From: Paraferrimonas haliotis
Lineage (GTDB): Bacteria; Pseudomonadota; Gammaproteobacteria; Enterobacterales; Shewanellaceae
Assembly: GCF_002282895.1 (NCBI RefSeq)
Contig: NZ_NRRB01000004.1
Location: 248,001 to 312,000 of the forward strand
Direction of reading: 5' to 3'
DNA length: 64,000 nucleotides
Positions 53,660 to 63,068 of the stretch are shown here, one piece after another. The translations under genes and the position numbers were made by a program. How positions within the stretch are numbered: the stretch's first letter is position 1; each line of letters begins with the position of its first letter. The notes beneath the pieces were generated by a model. It was not told where the DNA came from. It ran no database searches and saw only the letters and a program-made list of their open reading frames with translations.

Positions 53660-55277
53660 CCTAACCATTGGAGAGGCGGCCTACGCCTCTCCACTTTCCA
53701 ATCTATTGCAACAGTGTCAGTCTTTGACGCTTTCGCCTGTTGAGTACAAAAGTGAACTGTCGCCTTTAGCGAATGCCATTGCTGTTGAGCGAGCGGATCT
53801 TGGCCTGCGTAATCTAAGCGACGGCCTAAATTACGCCCAAAAGAAGTTTTCTCAATTCTTTAATCAAGATCAAGCGAGTCAGGTGTTAGCCTGCCAGATG
53901 CAGTTAACGGACTATCGGCAACAGCGCTTAATGCAATTAAATCAAGCGCCATGGCAAAGCGCGTTGCAACATAGCCAAGATCCACAATTGCAGCAATTAG
54001 CGCTGCGCTGGCAATGGCTTGCTCGCCAACAACTTCCTAAAACAACACAATTAAGCTTAATTGCCAGTCAAACCGAATTTCAACATCGACTTAATTTACC
54101 TAGCCAGTCAATATCTCTTGAACGCGCACAGTGTATGGTGGATGACCGCACCCACATTGGCCTAGCCGAAGTGTCACGCTATTTGCTTAATCAAGCAGAC
54201 GCCCACTGTCGACAACGAATATGGCATGCCTATCAAAGTCGCGGAGGGTATGCTGCTCAAACTGCCCTACACCGCTACCAAACAGAGTTAGAGCAACTTG
54301 CTGAGAAGAATTTCTACCCTGACGTTGCCAGCTATCTATTGCGAGACAATCTGCTTAATACACCAAAACAAGTGGCCGATTATTTAGACATTTCCGCCAG
54401 TTATCACGCTCAAACACTGCCGCCGTGGGATTTAGGCTGGACGCTTAGGCAAATGGGCGCGCCGGCCATAGACGTCGACCCTAAGGCGCTTGCCCTTTCG
54501 ATATTTACTCAACTGGGCTTACGCACGGATAAGATTGATGAAAACTATTGGCGTTTATGGCAAGGAAAACGCTTGCTGGGCCAAATAAATTGGCAAGCCA
54601 GCCCAAAGCAAATCGATCATTTAACCGTTCGCCAAAGTGTGTTGGGATCCCAGTTTGGAGTCAGTGAATTGATAGCACCAGAACGGCTATTAAACGCCCG
54701 TCAACAACAACGTTTTGTTGAAAGCCTCGCCTTAGCCATTCGAAATTTAGCAGCGGGCAGCCGCTTTTATCTCAACAACCGCTATGTCGTTGAGCGAGAC
54801 GGACAACGGTTAGCCGGTCATTGGCTTAAAGCGCAATTTGCGTCCCAACAAGGGTTGCCGCCACAAATTGTCAACGCTCAAAAGCAATGGCAAAACTATC
54901 GCGCCCGTGTTGCTCTAGCCGCTTATCAGAAACCCGAGCAACGAATTAACCCCGTAAGCGCCTTTAACCAACGGTTCTCCAAGCCACTTGCAAATAGCGG
55001 CACTGACATGCGTTTCAGTGGTTTGGTGGTGCAGGCGGCTAACCTCTATCAAGGGCTATGGCAACAAGACATGGGGCACTGGCTAGAGCGGCTTCGCCAA
55101 CAAAACTGCTTGACCCAAGACCAGTTGTTTGACGTATTATTCGTAAACGAAGCCGGATTCACAGCCAAACGACAACTGCATCAACTGTTCGGGCATCAAT
55201 CGCCGTTTGAGTTAACTAAAAGGATGATTAATGAGATTTATCATACTCGCGCTGTTACTGACCACTGCCAGCTGTAG
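53616..55277 (+). CDS. Secreted M3-peptidase-like protein lacking the zinc motif
   Basis: 553 residues with a signal peptide (to about residue 25, AYA). The middle (QRIWHAYQSRGGYAAQTALHRYQTELEQLAEKNFYPDVASYLLRDNLLNTPKQVADYL, about 205-265) follows the pattern of M3 oligoendopeptidases, where a helix ending in AY-x-x-R-G is followed by R/Q-x-E-L-A and a Y-x-x-Y segment. The HExxH zinc-binding helix of M3 is not found. A degenerate, possibly substrate-binding pseudo-enzyme is inferred. It overlaps both neighbours (44 and 47 bases), so it is locked into the operon. The similarity is by eye only. Confidence 0.6.
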   Translation: MNMLKNIFILALAFSLTIGEAAYASPLSNLLQQCQSLTLSPVEYKSELSPLANAIAVERADLGLRNLSDGLNYAQKKFSQFFNQDQASQVLACQMQLTDYRQQRLMQLNQAPWQSALQHSQDPQLQQLALRWQWLARQQLPKTTQLSLIASQTEFQHRLNLPSQSISLERAQCMVDDRTHIGLAEVSRYLLNQADAHCRQRIWHAYQSRGGYAAQTALHRYQTELEQLAEKNFYPDVASYLLRDNLLNTPKQVADYLDISASYHAQTLPPWDLGWTLRQMGAPAIDVDPKALALSIFTQLGLRTDKIDENYWRLWQGKRLLGQINWQASPKQIDHLTVRQSVLGSQFGVSELIAPERLLNARQQQRFVESLALAIRNLAAGSRFYLNNRYVVERDGQRLAGHWLKAQFASQQGLPPQIVNAQKQWQNYRARVALAAYQKPEQRINPVSAFNQRFSKPLANSGTDMRFSGLVVQAANLYQGLWQQDMGHWLERLRQQNCLTQDQLFDVLFVNEAGFTAKRQLHQLFGHQSPFELTKRMINEIYHTRAVTDHCQL

Positions 55278-56301
55278 CCATACCGCTACCTCAACCGTCC
55301 TCAGTGCCGGTGAAGTAAAAATAGCCATTCAAAACACCCTAGAACAGCGTCTCTATCAGCTACCTCCGCGGGTTCAAGGACACTATGGTATCCGTTTATT
55401 TCGAATGACTGGCGACGATAAATACGTCAATTCTGCACTGGTAGATCTTTACGCCATTACCGAAGCCCAAAGTTTTTATGCGTGTTCCGCTGACGATCCT
55501 AACTTTATTAACGCCCAAGCCGAAGCAATGACAGCCCAACTCGGTAATGGCCCTCGCGCCACCGCTCGCAAAGCGGCGTTAACCGCTCACCCACAGTTTT
55601 TGTTCTACAGTGATGGACTGCTTCGTTACGCCAGTCGCATTGACGAGTTTGGTTTGATTGGCCCCTGTCATCAAAAGCTCACCCAGGCCATTAAAAACTA
55701 TGACATGACCCCTGCGTTAACCGACCCAGCCATGATTAAAAGCTGGGCTGCGCAATTAATTAACTACGTCTATTGGAGCAAACAATTAGGCACCGGCGAT
55801 TATTTAGAGGCGTATACCAACGCCTTTAATCAGGTCTACCCTAACCAGCTTGATGGCCAGCTCGATAAACGCCAATATCGCAATAAATTGTATGGGCTTA
55901 CCCACTTTGTGTTTGCCGCTTCTGGTTACTACCAACGACCGATCGATGCCGACCAATTTGGCTGGATCCTGAACTACTTCAGCGACAACATGGATCGCAT
56001 CTTAACCGATGCAACGGATGATATTATTGCCGAAGTTGGAGTGGCATTCTTACTCGCAGGCAAAGGCGACAATCCAGTGGTTCAGCGAGCGCGAGAGCAC
56101 ATCATCAAGAGCTTTGATCAAAACGCTCAGTTTATTCCATCCATTTCAGGGCGTATTGAATACGCCAGCGGCGAGCATAGAAACGTATTGGCAATGATGC
56201 TGCTTGAGTGGACCGAACAACTGCACCCAGGGCCAATGCTTGCCATAGAGCCGGCTTCGAAGTTTCACTTACCGAAACAAGTTCGCCCTAAACAAGAATA
56301 A
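55231..56301 (+). CDS. DUF3541 family lipoprotein
   Basis: 356 residues. Lipobox near residue 15 (TTASCS). The rest is mostly helical, with the pattern LPPRVQGHYGIRLFRMTGDDKYVNSALVDLY and YGLTHFVFAASGYYQRPID, typical of DUF3541 and resembling alpha/alpha-barrel proteins. No known activity. Last gene of the cluster, followed by a terminator at 56340. Confidence 0.8.
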   Translation: MRFIILALLLTTASCSHTATSTVLSAGEVKIAIQNTLEQRLYQLPPRVQGHYGIRLFRMTGDDKYVNSALVDLYAITEAQSFYACSADDPNFINAQAEAMTAQLGNGPRATARKAALTAHPQFLFYSDGLLRYASRIDEFGLIGPCHQKLTQAIKNYDMTPALTDPAMIKSWAAQLINYVYWSKQLGTGDYLEAYTNAFNQVYPNQLDGQLDKRQYRNKLYGLTHFVFAASGYYQRPIDADQFGWILNYFSDNMDRILTDATDDIIAEVGVAFLLAGKGDNPVVQRAREHIIKSFDQNAQFIPSISGRIEYASGEHRNVLAMMLLEWTEQLHPGPMLAIEPASKFHLPKQVRPKQE

Positions 56302-56339
56302 GCAACTCGCTGAAGTTATTATGTAAATTACCTCTAAAG

Positions 56340-56371
56340 CCATCTCAGAAATTCTGCAGATGGTTTTTTTA
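56340..56371 (+). terminator. Terminator closing the ATP-grasp cluster
   Basis: CCATCT.CAGAA-a-TTCTG.CAGATGG hairpin followed by seven T's, 39 bases after the DUF3541 stop. Confidence 0.88.
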
Positions 56372-56420
56372 CGCTTATACTAAACTAACCGAATAACCCA
56401 TTTGAGTATGAGCGCACCCT

Positions 56421-57353
56421 ATGTACCGAGCACGAGTCACTCTCGAGCAATGGCGAATATTACAAGCCGTGGTGGATTACGGCGGCTATGCTCATGCGGC
56501 AAAAGCGCTGAACAAAAGCCAATCTTCGCTAAATCATGCGGTCGCAAAAATGCAAAGCCAACTGGGGATACCTCTGTTAGAGGTGGTGGGACGCAAGGCG
56601 CAATTAACGGAACACGGTGAAACCTTGTTACGACGCTCTCGTGAGCTCAGCTATAACGCTGAAGCAATAGAGCTATTGGCGCAGCAATTACAAAGCGAGT
56701 GGGAGCAAAGCTTGCACCTGTTTTGCGAGCAAGTATACCCCAATCACCATCTGCTCGACGTATTAGAAGCGTTTCATTCACAGAGTCAGGGAACGCAATT
56801 GGTGATCTCCCATCATAAGTACAGTCAAAGTTACGCGAAGGAGCTCAGTTCAAGCTTAGAGATTACTTCGCAAATCAGTAACGAAGCCATTGCTGAGCCT
56901 TTGTGTAACAGCGAGCTGTTGTTGGTGTGTCATCGCAGTCATGAATTAGCGCAACAACCTCAGCCATTATTAGAAAACGAATTGGCCAGTCACTTGCGCA
57001 TTCAGGTGGAGAAATTAAACCAACTAACCGGTGTTAAACGAGTGAGTTATCATGGCCAAATACACAGCCAATCAGAGCCAGAATATTTGGATTCCATCAG
57101 CTCTAAACAAATTTGGGTGGTGGATAATTACCATGAAATGGTGCGCATTCTTATGCGCGGTTTAGGCTACGCTTGGCTGCCAAAACCACTGGCTCAATCG
57201 CTTATAGAACGAAAACATTTGTTTCAGTTGCAACTGAGCGGCTGTTCGCACCTATTGCTGCCTATATATCTCATTGTGAACCATCGCGATCTGCAAGGCC
57301 CAGCCTCGCGAATATTAGAATCCATTATATTGCGCCAACATTCGGATCAATGA
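56421..57353 (+). CDS. LysR-family transcriptional regulator
   Basis: 310 residues. Helix-turn-helix at about 5-65 (LEQWRILQAVVDYGGYAHAAKALNKSQSSLNHAVAKMQSQLGIPLLEVVGRKAQLTEHGETLLRRSREL), then an effector domain with moderate similarity to the family. Target genes and effector unknown; it stands alone after the terminator at 56340 and converges on dnaE2, overlapping its end by seven bases. Confidence 0.92.
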   Translation: MYRARVTLEQWRILQAVVDYGGYAHAAKALNKSQSSLNHAVAKMQSQLGIPLLEVVGRKAQLTEHGETLLRRSRELSYNAEAIELLAQQLQSEWEQSLHLFCEQVYPNHHLLDVLEAFHSQSQGTQLVISHHKYSQSYAKELSSSLEITSQISNEAIAEPLCNSELLLVCHRSHELAQQPQPLLENELASHLRIQVEKLNQLTGVKRVSYHGQIHSQSEPEYLDSISSKQIWVVDNYHEMVRILMRGLGYAWLPKPLAQSLIERKHLFQLQLSGCSHLLLPIYLIVNHRDLQGPASRILESIILRQHSDQ

Positions 57354-60300
57354 AAATCTCTTGAACTTACGGTTAAGGCATCGCATTCATGAGAAATGTC
57401 TTGTAAGCGTCCGGCTATCACATGAATCACACCCTCTGACATTTCCACATGACCGTGAACTTTTAGCAATTTAGCGGTTAAAAACGGCTTACGTTGTGCT
57501 TTAGCCGTTGCCGCCCACACCACCACATTAATATTGCCAAATTCATCTTCCAAGGTAACAAAGGTGACCCCAGACGCAGTTCCTGGTCGCTGCCTTCCCA
57601 CCACTAACCCTGCTACGGTGACAATTTGCCCAGAGCGTGCACTCGATAGCTCATTGCTAGGACAACACCCTGATAATCGCTTCAGTTGTCTGAGCAAGCT
57701 TAATGGATGTTCCCCAAGCGTTAAGCCTAATTGCGCGTAATCGCTAATGACCGCTTGCGCTGAAGTCTCAGGAGCTAACTTAACCGTTTGTTCAGGTTTG
57801 TTGTAGCGGCTATTATCCTCTTTAACCTCGTTGACTTCACTAATGTCATGACTTTCAAATAAGGGCAACGAGGGCTGATAAGCCGCCATTTGCCATCGGG
57901 CCTGATGGCGATGACCCGCTAAACTTTTGAGCGCATCAGCGGCGGTTAACGCCGCCAGCTCGTTACGCTTTAGGTTCATCGCGAGAATCGTATCTAGCTT
58001 ACTAAAGCCCTGTTTTGGCCTTACTTCCAACAACTGCTCAACCGTGTTAAACGACAACCCTTTAACTAAGCGAAACCCCAGTCGAATGCAAGGATTTCCA
58101 TGCTCGTCGGCCTCTAAGCTGTGATCCCAATTGGACGCATTAATGTCCACTGACCGAACCTGCACTCCATGGCGAATCACATCCTGAATCAATTGCGATG
58201 GCGTATAAAAGCCCATCGGCTGACTGTTTAGCAAACCACAACAAAAAGCCGCTGGGTGGTGGAACTTTAAATAAGCCGATACATAGGCCAGTAAGGCAAA
58301 GCTGGCGGAATGGGACTCGGGAAAACCGTATTCACCAAAGCCGCGAATTTGCCGATACACAGCTTGCGCAAACTGTTCGCTGTATCCTTTTCTTGCCATG
58401 CCCTTTAGCAGCTTTTGCTCAAATTGTTGTAACTTACCATTGCGCTTCCAACTGGCCATTGCCCGCCTAAGCTGATCCGCCTCTCCGGCACTGAATCCAG
58501 CGGCCACCATCGCCAGCTTTATCACTTGCTCTTGAAAAATAGGAACCCCAAGGGTACGCTCCAGAACTTGTTGCACTTCCACACTTGGATAGCTCACTGG
58601 CTCAACCCCTTTTCGGCGGCGCAAATATGGATGGACCATGTCTCCTTGAATAGGCCCAGGGCGAACAATCGCAATTTGAATCACTAAGTCGTAATAACAA
58701 GCCGGTTTTAGTCTCGGCAGCATATTGGTTTGGGCTCGCGATTCAATCTGGAACACCCCCACGCTGTCACCTCGCTGCAGCATTTGATAAACCTGGCTTT
58801 GCTCTCTCTCAATAGAGTTCATGTTATAAGGCTTGCCATAAAAATCACTGAGCAAGTCAAAGCTGCGACGAATGGCGCTGAGCATCCCTAATGCCAATAC
58901 ATCCACTTTTAACAAGCCTAACGCTTCCAGATCGTCTTTATCCCACTGGATCACCGTTCTTTGTGCCATTGCGGCATTCTCAATTGGAACTAAGTGATCT
59001 AAGGGGCCTCTTGAGATAACAAAACCGCCTACGTGCTGCGATAAATGCCGCGGGAAACCTAAAATCTGCTCCACCAGCGGAATCAGGTGTCGAGCTCTCG
59101 GGCTTTGCTCATTAACCCCTAATTGCTGTAACTGTGCCTGCCAAGACGTTTCATTATCTCGCCTATCGACGCCTTTTAATAAGCGCTCTACCCACTGCTC
59201 ATCTAACCCTAACGCTTTGCCGACATCTCGCATGGCACTTTTAAAACGGTAGCTGATAACCGTTGCCGCCAGTGCAGCGCGATCCCGACCATACTTGCGA
59301 TACAAATATTGAATGACTTCTTCGCGACGTTGATGCTCAAAATCCACATCAATGTCTGGGGGCTCGTTGCGCTCTTTGGAAATAAAGCGTTCAAACAGTA
59401 AATTCACTTGGGTTGGATCGACTTCGGTGATCCCCAAGCAATAACACACCACCGAATTAGCCGCAGAGCCTCGCCCTTGATGCAAAATATGTTGTTGTTT
59501 CGCAAACAAAACTAAATCGTAGATGGTGAGAAAAAAATACTCATACCCCATTTCGATTATCAGCTTAAGCTCTTTGCAAATCAGCTGTTTAACGCTGGCT
59601 TGAGTGCCATTAGGGAATCGTTTTGCAAACCCTTTCCAAGTTTCTTGGGTTAAATATTGACTAGCATTCATTCCCGCAGGAACCAACTCTGACGGATACT
59701 CGTAGCGCAACTCAGCCAAATCGAACTGACATTGCTGGCTAATAACTAGGGTATTTTGCAACCATTGAGCTTCAAAACGTCGCTCTATCGCCGTTAGGCT
59801 CTTTAAGTAACGTTCTCGATTGGGCGCCAGTAAACTGCCCGCCTGATCAATAGAGGTGCCGTGGCGAATGCAGCTTAACACATCTTGTAAGGCTTGCTTC
59901 TCTGCGCTGGCCATATGCACATTACCAGCGGCAACACAGGCTAAGTTCCAACGCCTGGCAAAACGACTAAGGTAGTGCAAACGCTGACCGTCTGTGGCAT
60001 CTAGTGGGCGTTCCATTAATACATATAGCCGTTCACCAAACCAACGACTTAACTGAGCGGCTAAAGGGCTGTCCATAGCCACATCATCATTCGGTCGCCA
60101 CAGCATAAAACAATCGCCTAAATCGCCAGAGAAATCGTCAAATGACAGCTGGTAAGCTCCTTTTTCACTGCGTCGACGCGCTTGGCTTATAAGACTGGAT
60201 AACTGCCCATAACCCTTTCGATTCTTAGCCAATAACACAAAGCAGCCTTGTTGCAATTGAAACTCACTGCCAATGATCAAAGGCAGCTGGCATTCTTTGG

Positions 60301-60457
60301 CCGCTTCCCAGGCTCGAACAACACCCGCTAACGAGCACTCATCTGTGATGGCTAGTGCTTGATAACCTAAGGCTTTGGCACGCTCAACCAGCTGTTGCGG
60401 TGCAGATGCTCCCCGTAAAAACGTGAAGTGGCTGATGCAATGTAACTCGGCGTACAT
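57347..60457 (-). CDS. dnaE2: Error-prone DNA polymerase DnaE2 (ImuC)
   Basis: 1036 residues from the ATG at 60455-60457, overlapping the imuB stop (TAATG). Order: PHP domain (1-200; HCISHFTFLRGASAPQQLVERA), polymerase III alpha palm with PDIDVDFEHQRREEVIQYLYRKYG and AANSVVCYCLGIT, beta-binding and C-terminal OB-fold region (VAGLVVGRQRPGTASGVTFVTLEDEFGNINVVVW). It extends across lesions in SOS mutagenesis with ImuA and ImuB. Confidence 0.97.
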   Translation of the reverse strand: MYAELHCISHFTFLRGASAPQQLVERAKALGYQALAITDECSLAGVVRAWEAAKECQLPLIIGSEFQLQQGCFVLLAKNRKGYGQLSSLISQARRRSEKGAYQLSFDDFSGDLGDCFMLWRPNDDVAMDSPLAAQLSRWFGERLYVLMERPLDATDGQRLHYLSRFARRWNLACVAAGNVHMASAEKQALQDVLSCIRHGTSIDQAGSLLAPNRERYLKSLTAIERRFEAQWLQNTLVISQQCQFDLAELRYEYPSELVPAGMNASQYLTQETWKGFAKRFPNGTQASVKQLICKELKLIIEMGYEYFFLTIYDLVLFAKQQHILHQGRGSAANSVVCYCLGITEVDPTQVNLLFERFISKERNEPPDIDVDFEHQRREEVIQYLYRKYGRDRAALAATVISYRFKSAMRDVGKALGLDEQWVERLLKGVDRRDNETSWQAQLQQLGVNEQSPRARHLIPLVEQILGFPRHLSQHVGGFVISRGPLDHLVPIENAAMAQRTVIQWDKDDLEALGLLKVDVLALGMLSAIRRSFDLLSDFYGKPYNMNSIEREQSQVYQMLQRGDSVGVFQIESRAQTNMLPRLKPACYYDLVIQIAIVRPGPIQGDMVHPYLRRRKGVEPVSYPSVEVQQVLERTLGVPIFQEQVIKLAMVAAGFSAGEADQLRRAMASWKRNGKLQQFEQKLLKGMARKGYSEQFAQAVYRQIRGFGEYGFPESHSASFALLAYVSAYLKFHHPAAFCCGLLNSQPMGFYTPSQLIQDVIRHGVQVRSVDINASNWDHSLEADEHGNPCIRLGFRLVKGLSFNTVEQLLEVRPKQGFSKLDTILAMNLKRNELAALTAADALKSLAGHRHQARWQMAAYQPSLPLFESHDISEVNEVKEDNSRYNKPEQTVKLAPETSAQAVISDYAQLGLTLGEHPLSLLRQLKRLSGCCPSNELSSARSGQIVTVAGLVVGRQRPGTASGVTFVTLEDEFGNINVVVWAATAKAQRKPFLTAKLLKVHGHVEMSEGVIHVIAGRLQDISHECDALTVSSRDFH

Positions 60458-61890
60458 TAGCCAAACCAACCGTGAATAAACCACTGTTTTTGCAGACCAT
60501 CTTGGCCAGCGGTGGTTCTAAAGACCCAACATAATGCGCCCTGTTCGTGGCGGGCCAAGTAATAGTCTCTTTGCACCCAATCACTGTCCCACCAGCCCGA
60601 TTCAATCCGTTCGGGGCCGCGCACTAACATCAACTGTTGACGGTTAATGGCTTGAGGCTCCTCTAGTAACCAACTCGGTCTAATAGACTTTGTGGTTTGA
60701 GCCGGCGCTTGCTGGGGCTGATTAACGGGCAAACGACACCAGGCTTTTTCAGGACGATGCTGATCCTGCCAACCCAACCCAGATACTCGCTCCTGCCCCA
60801 TTCGAGCCTGCAAGCGCGCGACTAACTGCTGCTTTTGCTCTCGCCCTTGAGTTTGCGGTAACCAAGAGTCGGCTTTATTTTCATAAGCACCAAAGCGAGT
60901 CACTTTAATGCCCATTTCAATAACCGGTGCGCTCAGTTGATGACGAGTTAACTGTAATTGAGCCAACTCCAGTAATTTATTCGCTTGGCATTGAGCAAAC
61001 GCAAGTTCAAATGTCAGCCATTGCTGTTGCTTGTCGCGATATTTTAACCATAACTTCCAACAACTCACCGCCAGCTGACGTTGTTGTAAGTAGACTTGCA
61101 ACTCGCCGAGTAAGCGTTGCAGTGGAAACTGGAGCGCACTCAATTGCTCGATCTCATGATTTAAAGGTAAGCGTCGCTGATAACCCGGTGGCGGCTGATA
61201 AAACGCCAGCGGTTGTGGCAAAGTTCCACTCAGCCTCGCTAATTGCTCACTCAACTCTGGACCAAATCGATGCCCAAGCTCCACCAGCGGCAACGTTTGC
61301 AAGTCAGCGAACTGGCGCAACCCCATGCCTTGCAATGCTTTCACCTGCTCCTCTAACAACCCAAGCTCTGCCACGCTCAGTCGTTGCAAAGCCTGTTTAA
61401 CTTTAGGTCGACTCAGCTGCAATTGCGCCTGACCACTACGGGCTAAGAGTTCGGCGGCCAAAGGGTTATCGGCAATGGCCAGCGAAGGCGTTAAACCGTG
61501 CAAGCTCGCACAATAGCGATAATCGTTCAGTAGCTTATCGATGCCTCCAAAAAGTTTCACCATGGAGCCGATTTCTAATAACACACAAGCAGGCGCTCGC
61601 AAGGCCACTCGAGCACTGAACCGATAGCTCCAGCGAGCCAGCCAGTTAAGACTTTCACAAGCCAACTCAGCTTGATTGGCAAACAACTGCAAGTTACTTT
61701 CTAAAGCGGTGGCTGTGGCCATACTTTGGCCAATGGATACCCCTGCTTGAGTGGCCGCTGCATTGCATTCAATCACCCGAGCAGGCTTACCCTCGAGTAG
61801 CACCGCCGCAGGACTAACGTCTTGCTCTTGATGGCTGACCATTAAGTAATTTAATGACAGGCAAGGATCGTGTACCGCTAACCACCACAT
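60457..61890 (-). CDS. imuB: ImuB, Y-family polymerase-like SOS mutagenesis protein
   Basis: 477 residues from the ATG at 61888-61890 (MWWLAVHDPCLSLNYL), overlapping the imuA stop. Y-family polymerase shape, but the N-terminal catalytic aspartate block of active enzymes (DMDAFFASVE) is replaced by VHDPCLSLNYL, so it is a non-catalytic adaptor. ImuB links DnaE2 to the beta clamp and to ImuA. The frame extends 18 codons upstream without need. Confidence 0.94.
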   Translation of the reverse strand: MWWLAVHDPCLSLNYLMVSHQEQDVSPAAVLLEGKPARVIECNAAATQAGVSIGQSMATATALESNLQLFANQAELACESLNWLARWSYRFSARVALRAPACVLLEIGSMVKLFGGIDKLLNDYRYCASLHGLTPSLAIADNPLAAELLARSGQAQLQLSRPKVKQALQRLSVAELGLLEEQVKALQGMGLRQFADLQTLPLVELGHRFGPELSEQLARLSGTLPQPLAFYQPPPGYQRRLPLNHEIEQLSALQFPLQRLLGELQVYLQQRQLAVSCWKLWLKYRDKQQQWLTFELAFAQCQANKLLELAQLQLTRHQLSAPVIEMGIKVTRFGAYENKADSWLPQTQGREQKQQLVARLQARMGQERVSGLGWQDQHRPEKAWCRLPVNQPQQAPAQTTKSIRPSWLLEEPQAINRQQLMLVRGPERIESGWWDSDWVQRDYYLARHEQGALCWVFRTTAGQDGLQKQWFIHGWFG

Positions 61891-62564
61891 TACCAAGGCC
61901 CTTGAATCACTTGCCCTTGTTGCTCCGGCTTTACCATGCCCCACTGACTATCTCCAAGCTCTAATCGAAAAGCGGCACTGGGCCAGCCTCCACGACGCTT
62001 TACAATGCGGATCTCGCTGCCCTGTAATAACCGCTTAATGGCTATCTTTAACTGTACTGGGTGGTTGTCGTGTTCAGAAGTGCCGCTGCTAAACAACACC
62101 AACAAACATTGCCCTTTTTCCGCAGCCAACTGCAACCGTCGAGCTTGTGCCACACTCAACTGCGTTAACCAAGCAAACACCAAACGGCAAGCACCGCTGC
62201 TCACACTTTGCTCTAAGGCCCATAAGGCTTGCTTATGATCTTCGGGCTCTAACAGCAATTGCTGCGCTAAGTCGACGCCACTGCCTGCAAGACTTGGCGC
62301 ATAAGGAATGGCCGGTGGCGATAACCACACCACCCACTGACTCAAGCTTGCCATATGCCTCAGTAACGGCATGAATAATTGCAGCTCACCTTGCCCTGGT
62401 TGTTCGCAAATCATTTGACACACACCAACCTGTGGCCAACCTCCCCCTGCCAGTTGCTTATCCAATTCACTGAAGCCGGTGGGATAGCTGTCTTGCTGAG
62501 TTTGCCATTGGTTTGCACGCCAAACGTCGTGTCGCTCTAGCAGCTCAGATAAGTCGGATTTCAT
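61890..62564 (-). CDS. imuA: ImuA, RecA-like/SulA-like SOS protein
   Basis: 224 residues. TGFSELDKQLAGGGWPQVGVCQMICEQPGQGELQLFMPLL is the degenerate RecA-like P-loop start of ImuA; later VWLSPPAIPYAPSL and LVFAWLTQLSVAQARRLQLAAEKGQCLLVLF match the family. It partners ImuB and DnaE2. First gene of the operon; a LexA box lies 37 bases upstream. Confidence 0.93.
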   Translation of the reverse strand: MKSDLSELLERHDVWRANQWQTQQDSYPTGFSELDKQLAGGGWPQVGVCQMICEQPGQGELQLFMPLLRHMASLSQWVVWLSPPAIPYAPSLAGSGVDLAQQLLLEPEDHKQALWALEQSVSSGACRLVFAWLTQLSVAQARRLQLAAEKGQCLLVLFSSGTSEHDNHPVQLKIAIKRLLQGSEIRIVKRRGGWPSAAFRLELGDSQWGMVKPEQQGQVIQGPW

Positions 62565-62600
62565 AGCACCTTAAACCCTTACAATGTAGCTAACACTGAT

Positions 62601-62620
62601 AACTGTATATTTATACAGTA
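62601..62620. promoter_or_regulatory. LexA (SOS) box
   Basis: CTGT-N8-ACAG with alternating AT centre (CTGTATATTTATACAG); 18 of 20 bases match the E. coli consensus. It lies between imuA (minus) and the alkyltransferase-like gene (plus), so it may control both. Confidence 0.92.
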
Positions 62621-62702
62621 TAGGTTTTTTTACTCAAATGACCAACAATAAAATGAATCAGCAAGCTTAATCGCCTAACCAAAAAGCTAAGGTTTTGATA
62701 AC

Positions 62703-63038
62703 GTGAATAAAAACGAGAAAATTCAATACATCGCCCGCTTAATCCCATCAGGCAAGGTTGCCACCTATGGGCAAGTAGCTGATTTAGCAGGATTTCCAAA
62801 CGGTGCCAGAATGGTCGGTCGAGCCCTTGCTGCCGCACCTGAGGGTAGCCAGATTCCTTGGCATCGCATCATTAATAGCCAAGGTAAGATTAGTTTGCCA
62901 AAAGATTCAAACGCTTACCGAGAACAAATGGAACGATTACGCAGTGAGGGAGTCATAATTACCAATGGAAAAATAAAAATGAGCGAATATTGCTGGCATC
63001 CAGATAGCGCCACCCTTATTCTATCCATACCGTTCTAA
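62703..63038 (+). CDS. Alkyltransferase-like protein (ATL)
   Basis: 111 residues starting with GTG (AAGG ten bases upstream). The MGMT DNA-binding fold is present (IPSGKVATYGQVADLAGFPNGARMVGRALAAAP), but the alkyl-acceptor motif PCHR is PWHR: Trp replaces Cys. Such proteins bind O6-alkylguanine without removing it and pass lesions to nucleotide excision repair. The LexA box 83 bases upstream suggests SOS induction. Confidence 0.92.
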   Translation: MNKNEKIQYIARLIPSGKVATYGQVADLAGFPNGARMVGRALAAAPEGSQIPWHRIINSQGKISLPKDSNAYREQMERLRSEGVIITNGKIKMSEYCWHPDSATLILSIPF

Positions 63039-63068
63039 CGGCCTTGTTGGTCCATAAGAGGATGTTTA

